64,000 nt of DNA from JBNJGB01 sp051747385 (GTDB taxonomy: Bacteria; Myxococcota_A; UBA9042; PHBI01; JACKFB01): NCBI GenBank assembly GCA_051747385.1, contig JBNJGB010000024.1, positions 36,281 to 100,280 on the forward strand. Reading direction: 5' to 3'. Within the stretch, counting starts at the first letter, position 1, and the number at the start of each line of letters is the position of its first letter. Shown one piece after another: positions 1 to 8,889 of this stretch. The position numbers and the translations under genes are program-made. The notes under the pieces are model-generated. The model did not search any database. It saw only the letters and a program-made list of their open reading frames with translations, and was not told where the DNA came from.

Positions 1-9
1 TGAGCTATC

Positions 10-40
10 GGCTCCGAGCGGGCAGCCTTCTAGCGGAGCC
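10..40 (-). terminator. possible hairpin downstream of carA
   Basis: A 7-bp inverted repeat (GGCTCCG at 10-16, CGGAGCC at 34-40) with a 17-base loop lies just beyond the carA stop codon. It has no T-run, so a factor-independent terminator is not certain, and it may simply be a chance hairpin in GC-rich DNA. Whether carB follows cannot be seen because the window ends here. Confidence 0.25.
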
Positions 41-52
41 GCCCGGGCACCG

Positions 53-1210
53 TCAAGCCGTGCCCGTCGGAGCCTCGCGGCGGGCGCGCATCATCGCGAT
101 GAAGGGATCGAAGAGGTAGTGCGCGTCGTGGGGCCCCGGGCTCGCCTCGGGGTGATACTGGACGCTGTAGCACAGACGGGCCTCCGAGGCGAAGCCCGCC
201 ACGGTGTCGTCGTTCAGGTTCAGGTGCGTCACCCGCGCGCCCTCGGGGAGCGAGCCCGCGCGTACGGCGAAGCCGTGGTTCTGGCTCGTGATCTCGACCT
301 TGTGGCTGTCCTCGTGGCGCACCGGGTGGTTCGCCCCGTGGTGGCCGAACTTCAGCTTGTAGGTGTCCGCGCCCATGGCCAGGGCCAGGATCTGGTGGCC
401 GAGGCAGATGCCGAACAACGGCACCTTCCCCACGAGCCCGGCCACCTCCTCGCGGGCGCCCGCCACGGCGGCCGGATCCCCGGGGCCGTTGGACAGGAAG
501 ACCCCGTCCGGCTCCATGGCGAGGACCTCCTCTGCGGGCGTGTCCGCCGGGACGACCGTGACCTCGCAGCCCCGCTCGAGCAGGTGGCGGAGGATGTTGT
601 TCTTCACGCCGAAGTCGTAGGCGACCACGCGGTACGGCCGCTCGGGCTGCGGGAAGGCCTTCGCGTCCGACGGGTCGAGGTGCTGCGGTCGCTCGATCCA
701 GCAGTAGGGGCCCGGGGTGGTCACCTCGCGCACCAGGTCGCGCCCCACCAGCCCGGGGACGCCCGCCGCGATGGCCCGCGCCTCGTCGTCGCTCGGGGCG
801 GGGCTGAGGATCACGCCCGGCTGGGCGCCGGCCTCGCGGATGTGGCGCACCAGCGCGCGGGTGTCCACCTCCGTGATGCCCACGACGTCGTGCTCGACCA
901 GGTAGGAGTGGAGATCCTGCGTGCCCCGGTAGTTCGAGACCACCGGGCTCACGGCGCGGACGATCAGACCCGCGGCGAAGACGCGGCGAGACTCGGGATC
1001 GTGCGGGTTGACCCCGTAGTTGCCGATCTCCGGATAGGTCATCGTCACGATCTGCCCGGCGTAGGACGGATCCGTGAGGATCTCCTGGTAGCCGGTCATG
1101 GCGGTGTTGAAGACGACCTCGCCGGCCGCCTGCCCTCGCGCTCCGAGGGCGCGCCCCTCGAAGATGGTGCCGTCCGCCAGGGCGACGACCGCCCGCTCCC
1201 GCTCGCTCAT
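53..1210 (-). CDS. carA: carbamoyl-phosphate synthase small subunit
   Basis: Glutamine amidotransferase subunit that hydrolyses glutamine and passes ammonia to the large subunit (CarB) to make carbamoyl phosphate for pyrimidines and arginine; cytosolic. The 385 residues match the usual length. The N-terminal CPSase domain fills residues 1-150 and the class I amidotransferase domain about 195-375, with nucleophile Cys269 in FGICLGHQ and the His353/Glu355 pair in YHPEASPG. The start codon overlaps the end of the dihydroorotase-like gene by 4 bp, so it is the last gene visible of a lepB-pyrR-pyrB-pyrC'-carA operon. The large subunit is not in the window. Confidence 0.97.
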   Translation of the reverse strand: MSERERAVVALADGTIFEGRALGARGQAAGEVVFNTAMTGYQEILTDPSYAGQIVTMTYPEIGNYGVNPHDPESRRVFAAGLIVRAVSPVVSNYRGTQDLHSYLVEHDVVGITEVDTRALVRHIREAGAQPGVILSPAPSDDEARAIAAGVPGLVGRDLVREVTTPGPYCWIERPQHLDPSDAKAFPQPERPYRVVAYDFGVKNNILRHLLERGCEVTVVPADTPAEEVLAMEPDGVFLSNGPGDPAAVAGAREEVAGLVGKVPLFGICLGHQILALAMGADTYKLKFGHHGANHPVRHEDSHKVEITSQNHGFAVRAGSLPEGARVTHLNLNDDTVAGFASEARLCYSVQYHPEASPGPHDAHYLFDPFIAMMRARREAPTGTA

Positions 1211-2508
1211 GTCACCTCCGCGTCGCTCGCACGCCAGATTTCACGGCCGCCTACCAGGGTCCGGACCGCGCGTCCACGGAGAACGCGACCGACGAACGGT
1301 GTGTTCCTTCCCCGGCTCCGCAGGGTGGAGGCGTCGGGGATCCAGGTGGTGCGCGGATCGATCACGGTCAGGTCCGCCCGCGCCCCGGCCGCCACCGAGG
1401 TCGCCTCGATGCCCAGGACCGCCCTCGGCCCGGCCGACAGAAGCTCCACGGCACGCAGCGGGGAGATCACGCCCTCGTCCACCAGCATCAGCACGAGGGA
1501 GGCCGTGGTCTCGATGGCGCTGACGCCCGTGGCGGCCGCGTCGAACTCCCGGGCCTTGTCCTCCGCGTGGTGGGGCTGATGATCGCTGACCACGGCGTCG
1601 ATGAGCCCCTCCGCCAGGGCCTGCCGGAGCGCCTCCCGGTGGTGTGCGGCCCGGAGCGGGGGCCGGACGCGCGCGTCGGGATCGTAGTGTTCCAGGGCCT
1701 CCACCGTGAGGCTCAGGTGGTGGCCGGTCACGTCGCAGGTGACGGGCACGCCCCGCTCCCGGGCGGCGCGCAGGGCCGCCAGGCCGTCGGCGGTGCTCAG
1801 GCGCTGCAGGTGCAGGCGCTGGCCTGTCAGCTCCGCCAGGAGCGTGTCCCGGGAGACCCCGATGGCCTCCGCCGCGGCCGGGCTGCCCGGGAGCCCCAGG
1901 CGGGTGGAGGCCAGGCCCTCGTCGCAGAGCCCCTCCAGGGTCGGCTCGGTCGGCGAGATGAACACGGGGATGCCGAAGCCGCCGGCGTACTCCAGGAGGC
2001 GCCGCATGAGGCGCGCGCTCCGCAGCGGGTGCTCGCCCTGGCTCACCGCCACGCAGCCGGCCTCCTTCAGCTCGCCGATCGGGGCCAGGGTCTGGTCCCC
2101 CAGGCCGGCCGTCGCCGCGCCCACCGGCAGCAGGCGCGCGCCCTCGGCGGTCTCGGAGCGCTCGAGGATCTGGCGGACCACCGCCTCGCGATCCGTCACG
2201 GGCCGGGTGTCCGGGGTCGTGCACACCGCCGTGTATCCTCCGGCGGCCGCGGCCCTCAGGCCCGTGTGGACGTCCTCCTTGAACTCGAAGCCCGGCTCTC
2301 GGAGGGCGCAGCGCAGGTCCACGAGGCCCGGGACGAGCCAGCAGCCCTCCAGGGACTCGACGCGATCGCAGGGCTGCGGGGAGACGTCGCCGTCGCCGGG
2401 CAGGGCCACGCCGGTGATCCGATCGCCCTCGACGATGACCGTGCCCGGGGCGTCCGTGCCCTCCACGGGGTCGAGGATGCGGGCGTCGTTCAGGACCAGG
2501 CGTGCCAT
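1207..2508 (-). CDS. dihydroorotase-like protein, probably catalytically inactive (PyrC')
   Basis: An amidohydrolase of 433 residues with the overall plan of type I dihydroorotase. The hallmark metal-binding segment, normally Asp-x-His-x-His-x-Arg-Glu-Pro-Gly, reads DLRCALREPG at residues 64-73, so both zinc-ligand histidines are Arg66 and Ala68. The usual HxED segment reads SPTE near residue 185, and the usual His before STA is Arg near 237. HH at 263-264 and the late Asp309 (SDHQPH) remain. Active dihydroorotases need these ligands, so this is probably a pseudo-dihydroorotase like PyrC' of pseudomonads, which is a structural partner of aspartate carbamoyltransferase. It sits directly downstream of pyrB, as in pseudomonads. 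A true PyrC should exist elsewhere. Loss of catalysis is inferred from the residues. Confidence 0.88.
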   Translation of the reverse strand: MARLVLNDARILDPVEGTDAPGTVIVEGDRITGVALPGDGDVSPQPCDRVESLEGCWLVPGLVDLRCALREPGFEFKEDVHTGLRAAAAGGYTAVCTTPDTRPVTDREAVVRQILERSETAEGARLLPVGAATAGLGDQTLAPIGELKEAGCVAVSQGEHPLRSARLMRRLLEYAGGFGIPVFISPTEPTLEGLCDEGLASTRLGLPGSPAAAEAIGVSRDTLLAELTGQRLHLQRLSTADGLAALRAARERGVPVTCDVTGHHLSLTVEALEHYDPDARVRPPLRAAHHREALRQALAEGLIDAVVSDHQPHHAEDKAREFDAAATGVSAIETTASLVLMLVDEGVISPLRAVELLSAGPRAVLGIEATSVAAGARADLTVIDPRTTWIPDASTLRSRGRNTPFVGRVLRGRAVRTLVGGREIWRASDAEVT

Positions 2509-2509
2509 G

Positions 2510-3445
2510 TCAGCCCTCCTCCGCGAGGCCGCCGCCGGCCACCAGGTACAGGACCGCCATCCGCGCGGCCACCCCGTTGGCGACCTGCTCCAGGATGACG
2601 TTGTGCTCGCCGTCCGCCACCTCCGGCGCGATCTCCACGCCGCGGTTCATGGGGCCGGGGTGCATGACGATGGCGCCCGGCTTCGCCAGGGCCAGCCGCT
2701 CCCGGGTGAGCCCGAAGTAGCGGAAGTACTCCCGGTCGTCCGGGAAGAGGTCGTGGCCCATGCGCTCCTTCTGGATGCGGAGCATCATCACCACGTCGGC
2801 GCCCTCCAGGGCCGGCTCGATGCGCCGGTGGGCCGTCACGCCCAGGTCCTCGAGGTGCGGCGGCAGCATGGTCGCGGGACCGGCCACCCGCACCCGGGCG
2901 CCCATGGTGGTCAGGCCGAAGACGTTCGAGCGGGCCACGCGGCTGTGGTCGATGTCGCCGACGATGGCGACCTCCAGGCCGTCCAGCCGCCCGCAGTGCT
3001 GGCGCATGGTCATCATGTCCAGCAGGGCCTGGGTCGGGTGCTCGTGCCAGCCGTCCCCGGCGTTCACCACGGCCGCGTCGATGTGTCGCGTGAGCAGGCC
3101 CGGGACCCCGGCGGAGGCGTGCCGGACGACCAGGATGTCCGGGGCCATGGCCTGGAGGTTCCGGACCGTGTCGATGAGGGTCTCGCCCTTCGACAGGCTG
3201 GACGTCGAGGCGCTGAAGTTCAGCGTGTCCGCGGACAGCCGCTTCTCGGCGATCTCGAAGCTGCTCCGGGTGCGCGTGGACGACTCCACGAAGAAGTTCA
3301 CGACGAGCACGCCGCGGAGCGCGGGCACCTTCTTCATGCGGCGCTCGTTGACGCGCTTGAAGTGCTCGGCCAGGTCCAGGATCGCCGTGAGCGTGTCCCG
3401 ACCGAGGTCCTCCATCCCCAGGAGGTGTGGCAGCGTGATGGCCAT
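2510..3445 (-). CDS. pyrB: aspartate carbamoyltransferase catalytic subunit
   Basis: Condenses carbamoyl phosphate with aspartate to N-carbamoyl-aspartate, the committed pyrimidine step. The 311-residue product carries the carbamoyl-phosphate motif STRTR near residue 57 and HPTQALLD near residue 135. The ATG at 3445 is chosen because MAITLPHLLGMEDL is the family-like N-terminus and the codon overlaps the pyrR stop as TGATG; the reading frame stays open upstream but only inside pyrR. No pyrI regulatory gene is seen. The downstream partner is the inactive dihydroorotase homologue, which may form a dodecamer with this protein. Confidence 0.96.
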   Translation of the reverse strand: MAITLPHLLGMEDLGRDTLTAILDLAEHFKRVNERRMKKVPALRGVLVVNFFVESSTRTRSSFEIAEKRLSADTLNFSASTSSLSKGETLIDTVRNLQAMAPDILVVRHASAGVPGLLTRHIDAAVVNAGDGWHEHPTQALLDMMTMRQHCGRLDGLEVAIVGDIDHSRVARSNVFGLTTMGARVRVAGPATMLPPHLEDLGVTAHRRIEPALEGADVVMMLRIQKERMGHDLFPDDREYFRYFGLTRERLALAKPGAIVMHPGPMNRGVEIAPEVADGEHNVILEQVANGVAARMAVLYLVAGGGLAEEG

Positions 3446-4002
3446 CAGGCCCCCTCCTTCACGTAGAGCGCGATGCGATCCTCCGGGGCGCCCTCCTCGA
3501 TCAGCTCCACCTTGACGGAGTGGCGCCGCTCCGTCGTGATCTGCTGGCCGACGAAGTCCGCCTGGATGGGAAGCTCCCGGTGGCCCCGGTCCACCAGCAC
3601 GGCGAGCCGGATCCACTCGGGCCGGCCGTAGTCGATGACCGCGTCCAGCCCGGCCCGCACCGTGCGCCCCGTGTAGAGGACGTCGTCGACGAGCAGCAGG
3701 CGCATGCCCGTGACGTCGAAGGGCATCTCCGTGCGGCCCACGACGGGCTGGGGCAGGCCGATGAAGACGTCGTCCCGGTACAGGGTGATGTCGATCATCC
3801 CCTCGGCCGGCCGGATGCCCTCGTCCTCCTCGATGAGATCCACGAGCCTGCGGCCCAGGTGCACCCCGCCGCGGTGGATGCCGACGACGGCGAGGCGTTC
3901 GACGCCGCCCGTGGACTCGACGATCTCGCGGGCGATGCGCCTCAGCGCCCGTCGAATGCCGTCGGCGTCGAGGAGGATGCGCTGGAGACGAAGCTCGCCC
4001 AT
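3445..4002 (-). CDS. pyrR: PyrR uracil phosphoribosyltransferase / pyrimidine regulator
   Basis: A 185-residue type I phosphoribosyltransferase of the PyrR family. The PRPP-binding loop is visible as LLLVDDVLYTGRTVRAG at about residues 98-114, and VGIHRGGVHLGRRL near residue 40 forms the second PRPP contact. In Firmicutes PyrR binds pyr mRNA; in Gram-negatives it often leads a pyrRBC' operon with uracil phosphoribosyltransferase activity. Here it stands directly before pyrB with a 1-bp overlap and only 7 bp after lepB, so no attenuator leader fits immediately upstream. Any RNA-based regulation would have to act on the lepB leader or not at all. Confidence 0.95.
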   Translation of the reverse strand: MGELRLQRILLDADGIRRALRRIAREIVESTGGVERLAVVGIHRGGVHLGRRLVDLIEEDEGIRPAEGMIDITLYRDDVFIGLPQPVVGRTEMPFDVTGMRLLLVDDVLYTGRTVRAGLDAVIDYGRPEWIRLAVLVDRGHRELPIQADFVGQQITTERRHSVKVELIEEGAPEDRIALYVKEGA

Positions 4003-4009
4003 GGTTCCC

Positions 4010-5071
4010 TCAGTCGAGCCAGGTGAACAGGCGCGAGGTGTCCCGCGCCCACCAGATCACGAACGCGTTGCCCTTGATGTCGTCGAAGTCGACGAAGCCC
4101 CAGAAGCGCCCGTCCTCCGACCGATCCCGGTTGTCGCCCATCACGAGGACGTGATCCTCCGGGACCACCACGTCGGGCCAGGCCTCGTTGGCGCCGGCGT
4201 CACCGATGTAGCGGCCGTGGCTGTCGCGGAGCGGCCAGTCGGGCTGGTTGACGCACCGGGCCCGGCCGAACACGCCGCCGCCGGGCGGGGTGAGCATGTG
4301 CTGGGTCGTGTACGTCGTGCCGTCGACCGTCTCCTCCTGCCGGACGCAGGGGCACTCGGCCACCGCGGCGCCGGCCTCGTCCCGGCCGCTGTCGTACACG
4401 GCGCACCGCGCCTCCCCCAGCACCTCCGTCGGGACCGGTTCGCCGTTGATCCACAGCCGGTTGTCCTCCAGGCGGACCCGGTCGCCGGGCAGCCCGATGA
4501 CCCGCTTGATGTAGTCCTCGCCCTTGTGGGCGCCCGCGTGGTCGAACTCGAAGACGATGACGTCGCCGCGATCGGGCTCGTCCCAGTGGACCATGCGGTG
4601 GGACGAGAAGGGCACGTACAGCCCGAAGGCGATCTTGTTGACGAAGAGGCGATCCCCGATGTGCAGGGTCGGCAGCATGGACCCGCTGGGGATGGAGAAG
4701 GCCTCGAAGAAGAACGACCGGATGAGCAGCGCCAGGCCGACGGCCCAGGCGATGGCCTCCACGTACTCCCGGAGCATGGTCTTGCGCCAGGAGCCGAAGT
4801 GCTCCTCGAGGGAGCGGTCGAGGGCCTCGGTCGCGGTCGCCAGCCTCTCCAGGTCGGCGTCGCGGCGCCCCCTGGCGGGGAGCGCGTCCCGCACGGCGTC
4901 CAGGTCCCCCCGCACGGTCTCCACCGCGGCCGAGCCAGCCCGCGTGCCCTTCTTCCGGACGAGCGTCGTGGCCTCCCGCACCAGCTCGCGGGCCCGGCGA
5001 ACGAGTCGCTTGCGGGAGACCCCCTTGGAGCCTCCTCCGCGAGACGACCGGGTGTTGCCAGGCGGAGACAT
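4010..5071 (-). CDS. lepB: signal peptidase I
   Basis: Type I leader peptidase that removes signal peptides from exported proteins at the inner membrane. At 353 residues it is longer than usual because of a basic, charged extension of about 100 residues before the membrane anchor (residues 103-120). Catalytic Ser131 lies in SIPSGSMLPT and Lys189 in YIKRVIGLPGD; the conserved MGDNRDRSEDGRFWGF box is near residue 320. It also carries a Cys-containing insertion around residues 225-255. It is the first gene of the transcription unit that continues into pyrRBC'-carA, with 7 bp to pyrR, which couples secretion and nucleotide synthesis genes. Confidence 0.95.
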   Translation of the reverse strand: MSPPGNTRSSRGGGSKGVSRKRLVRRARELVREATTLVRKKGTRAGSAAVETVRGDLDAVRDALPARGRRDADLERLATATEALDRSLEEHFGSWRKTMLREYVEAIAWAVGLALLIRSFFFEAFSIPSGSMLPTLHIGDRLFVNKIAFGLYVPFSSHRMVHWDEPDRGDVIVFEFDHAGAHKGEDYIKRVIGLPGDRVRLEDNRLWINGEPVPTEVLGEARCAVYDSGRDEAGAAVAECPCVRQEETVDGTTYTTQHMLTPPGGGVFGRARCVNQPDWPLRDSHGRYIGDAGANEAWPDVVVPEDHVLVMGDNRDRSEDGRFWGFVDFDDIKGNAFVIWWARDTSRLFTWLD

Positions 5072-5132
5072 CCGAGCTCCGGAGCAGGGGTTCTTCGCGG
5101 CGCTCAGCGCATGGCGCGCGGCTCGCGCACGG

Positions 5133-5162
5133 CTTATAGGTGCCGGGGATCCCCGGTGTCAA
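5133..5162 (-). promoter_or_regulatory. predicted sigma-70-type promoter of lepB-pyr operon
   Basis: On the minus strand TTGACA (5157-5162) is followed after 18 bases by TATAAG (5133-5138). Transcription would start near 5126, giving a leader of about 55 bases before lepB. An R1 element begins 19 bp upstream of the -35 box. Confidence 0.6.
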
Positions 5163-5181
5163 CGCCTCAGGGGCCGCCGAG

Positions 5182-5344
5182 CAGGGCGGTCGCAAAGTCG
5201 ACCGCCCTCCCTTGCCTTTGCCCTTGCCCTTGCCCGTGCCTGCTCTCAGACGCGCAAAACCCATCGTTTCCGAGCGGGTGCAATCCGGGGCCGGGCGCCG
5301 TACCGCCGCACGGCCCTGACCTTTCCGACTTTGCGATTGCCCTG
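5182..5344 (+). mobile_element. R1 repeat element, copy A (133+6x5 bp)
   Basis: Non-coding element bounded by CAGGGC/GCCCTG with imperfect 19-bp terminal inverted repeats (CAGGGCGGTCGCAAAGTCG at the left, CAGGGCAATCGGAAAGTCG-like reversed at the right; this copy has an extra mismatch). The left end folds into a 9-bp hairpin (GGGCGGTCG/CGACCGCCC). Next come five hexamers of the CCCTTG type (5209-5238), two with variants, and a 100-bp unique part. Length is 163 bp. The 10-bp flanks match at 7 of 10 positions (GGCCGCCGAG, AGGGGCCGAG), a possible decayed target duplication. It lies between lepA and the lepB promoter. Confidence 0.85.
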
Positions 5345-5366
5345 AGGGGCCGAGTCGCCGCGCCCG

Positions 5367-7193
<1,827 letters not shown>

Positions 7194-7276
7194 CGGGCTC
7201 CTGATGCGTGGGCGCGGGACGCGCCCGGGGCTCGTGGGGGCGAACGGACAGGGGGTAGAGCGCGCGAGGGCGCGGA

Positions 7277-8221
7277 CTATTCCCCGGCGGCCACCGCGGC
7301 GCGGAACCACGGGGCGCTGCGGGTGAGGCCCTCGCGGAGGCCCACGGCGGGCTCCCAGCCGAGCACCCGGCGGGCGAGGGCGATGTCCGGGCGGCGCACC
7401 TTGGGGTCGTCCGCCGGGAGATCCCGGTGGATCACCTCGCTGGTGCAGCCTCCGAACAGATCGATGCAGATGCGGGCGAGCTCGAGGATGCTGTGCTCGT
7501 CCGGGTTGCCCAGGTTCAGCGGGCCGGCCTGGTCGCCGTGGACCATGCGGACGACGCCCTCGACCAGGTCGTCCACGAAGCAGAAGCTCCGCGACTGGGA
7601 GCCGTCCCCGAACACGGGAAGGGCCCGGCCGCGCAGCACGCGCTCCATGAACGTGGGGACCACGCGGCCGTCGCCGAGGCGCATGCGGGGGCCGTAGGTG
7701 TTGAAGATCCGGATGATTCGGCCGTCGACGCCGTGGACGCGCCGGTACGTGGAGGTCGCGGCCTCCGCGAAGCGCTTGGCCTCGTCGTAGCAGGCGCGCG
7801 GCCCCACGGGGTTCACGTGGCCCCAGTAGTCCTCCGGCTGGGGGTGGACCTGGGGATCGCCGTACACCTCGCTCGTGGACGCCAGGAGGAACACGGCGCC
7901 CTGGTCGCGTGCCGCCTCCAGGCAGTGCAGCGTACCCTCGGATCCGGCGCGGAGGGTCTCGACCGCCAGGCGCGCGTAGTCCACCGGGCTGGCGGGAGAC
8001 GCGAAGTGAAGGATGGCGTCGGCGGCCGGCGCGTCGCCGAGCCCGTCCACGACGTCGGCCTCCACCAGATCGAAGCGGGGCTCTCGCTCCAGCCCCGCCA
8101 GGTTGGCGCGCGCGCCGGTGGACAGGTCGTCGACCCCGACGACCTCGTGGCCGTCGGCGACGAACCGCTCACAGAGGTGCGAGCCGATGAAGCCCGCGCC
8201 GCCGGTGATGATCACCCGCAT
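7277..8221 (-). CDS. UDP-glucuronate decarboxylase-like NAD-dependent sugar epimerase/dehydratase
   Basis: Extended short-chain dehydrogenase of 314 residues. The NAD-binding GGAGFIG is at residues 7-13, the catalytic Thr at 116 (ASTSEVYGDP) and the Tyr145-x3-Lys149 pair in CYDEAKR. The stretch around HPQPEDYWGHVNPVGPRACY closely resembles UDP-xylose synthase, which converts UDP-glucuronate to UDP-xylose for surface polysaccharides. UDP-glucose epimerase-like substrates are not excluded. It lies 83 bp upstream of lepA and 43 bp downstream of the ribbon-helix-helix gene, so the three may be co-transcribed. Confidence 0.88.
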   Translation of the reverse strand: MRVIITGGAGFIGSHLCERFVADGHEVVGVDDLSTGARANLAGLEREPRFDLVEADVVDGLGDAPAADAILHFASPASPVDYARLAVETLRAGSEGTLHCLEAARDQGAVFLLASTSEVYGDPQVHPQPEDYWGHVNPVGPRACYDEAKRFAEAATSTYRRVHGVDGRIIRIFNTYGPRMRLGDGRVVPTFMERVLRGRALPVFGDGSQSRSFCFVDDLVEGVVRMVHGDQAGPLNLGNPDEHSILELARICIDLFGGCTSEVIHRDLPADDPKVRRPDIALARRVLGWEPAVGLREGLTRSAPWFRAAVAAGE

Positions 8222-8264
8222 CTGGAATCGCTCTCCCCACGCGCGTCGAGGTCCGTGGCGCCGG

Positions 8265-8459
8265 TCAACCGTCCCCCTCGTCGCCGATGGCGAGCCCGAG
8301 CTGGGTGGGGAGGCGATCCCGGTACTTCTCCAGCGCCAGGTCGATCCCCTCGCGGATGAACTGCGCCATGGGCGTGCCGGTCACCTGGCTGAGCAGCTTG
8401 AGCTGCCGATCCTGCTCGACGGTGATGTAGATGGTCGTCGCGACCTTCCTGCTCGCCAT
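8265..8459 (-). CDS. small ribbon-helix-helix DNA-binding protein
   Basis: A 64-residue protein with the sequence pattern of the CopG/Arc ribbon-helix-helix fold: a short beta strand (KVATTIYITVEQDRQLK) followed by two helices, the second covering PMAQFIREGIDLALEKY. Such proteins dimerise and repress promoters, sometimes as antitoxins. No toxin gene adjoins it, so a stand-alone regulator is more likely. A GGAGG ribosome-binding site precedes the ATG. Its own promoter (8483-8510) is well formed, and it may control itself and the downstream sugar epimerase gene. The target is unknown. Confidence 0.85.
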   Translation of the reverse strand: MASRKVATTIYITVEQDRQLKLLSQVTGTPMAQFIREGIDLALEKYRDRLPTQLGLAIGDEGDG

Positions 8460-8482
8460 GCCGGCCTCCGTGGCCGCGCGAA

Positions 8483-8510
8483 GCTAGCGGGGCCCCGCGG
8501 GCCTTGTCAA
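8483..8510 (-). promoter_or_regulatory. predicted promoter of the ribbon-helix-helix gene (TTGACA-N16-GCTAGC)
   Basis: Minus strand TTGACA (8505-8510), 16-base spacer, GCTAGC (8483-8488). It belongs to the recurring TTGACM-N16-GCTARC class seen at four sites in this window. The spacer is itself palindromic (GGCCCGCGGGGCC-like) and could be an operator. Confidence 0.5.
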
Positions 8511-8546
8511 TGACGGGCGTCGGTCGGGGCGGAGCGCCAACGGCGA

Positions 8547-8770
8547 CTCACAGCTCCTCACGTGGCGCGAGACGAAGTGCTCGCGCAAAGACGTGAAGAC
8601 GCAAAGGAAAACGGCACGCTCCGGCCCGGGTCGCTCGCTGCTGGCCTGCCGGTGGCCTGGCAGCCTCGGCCGAACCGGTGTGCGAGCGGTTTGCTGGCCT
8701 TCGAGGTTCGGCGGCGCGGCGCGCGATTGTCCGCGAGATCGCGGTATCCCGAGATGTGCAGGGCTGTGAG
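8547..8770 (+). mobile_element. R2 repeat element, copy 1 (224 bp)
   Basis: Non-coding repeat starting CTCACAG and ending CTGTGAG, exactly as long as copy 2 at 34568-34791 and similar along its length. It includes an 8-base-period stretch of the CGCAAAGA type near 8583-8610 and a GAACCGG...CGGTT imperfect hairpin near 8670-8690. The 10 bp outside each end match at 8 of 10 positions (CCAACGGCGA, CCTCCGGCGA), as expected for an old target-site duplication. It fills most of the 430-bp gap between the ribbon-helix-helix gene and the S1-domain gene. No plausible CDS lies within. Confidence 0.8.
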
Positions 8771-8827
8771 CCTCCGGCGAGGGTCCTGCGCCCGGCCGTC
8801 CGTGGAATTTCGGGGGCGTGCGCGTGC

Positions 8828-8856
8828 TTGTCTACGGGTGAGCCCACAACTATAGT
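8828..8856 (+). promoter_or_regulatory. predicted sigma-70-type promoter of the S1-domain gene
   Basis: TTGTCT (8828-8833), 17-base spacer, TATAGT (8851-8856). The start would be near 8863 and an AGGAG ribosome-binding site stands before the ATG at 8890. Confidence 0.6.
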
Positions 8857-8889
8857 CCGCGCGCCTTCCAGCGCGCAGGAGCCAGGCGA

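Noticed and set aside
5182..5344. Short peptides from R1 with GKGKGKGG or PLPLPL repeats
   Set aside because: They arise from translating the hexamer array in three frames; no start site or codon pattern supports them and they appear in both orientations.
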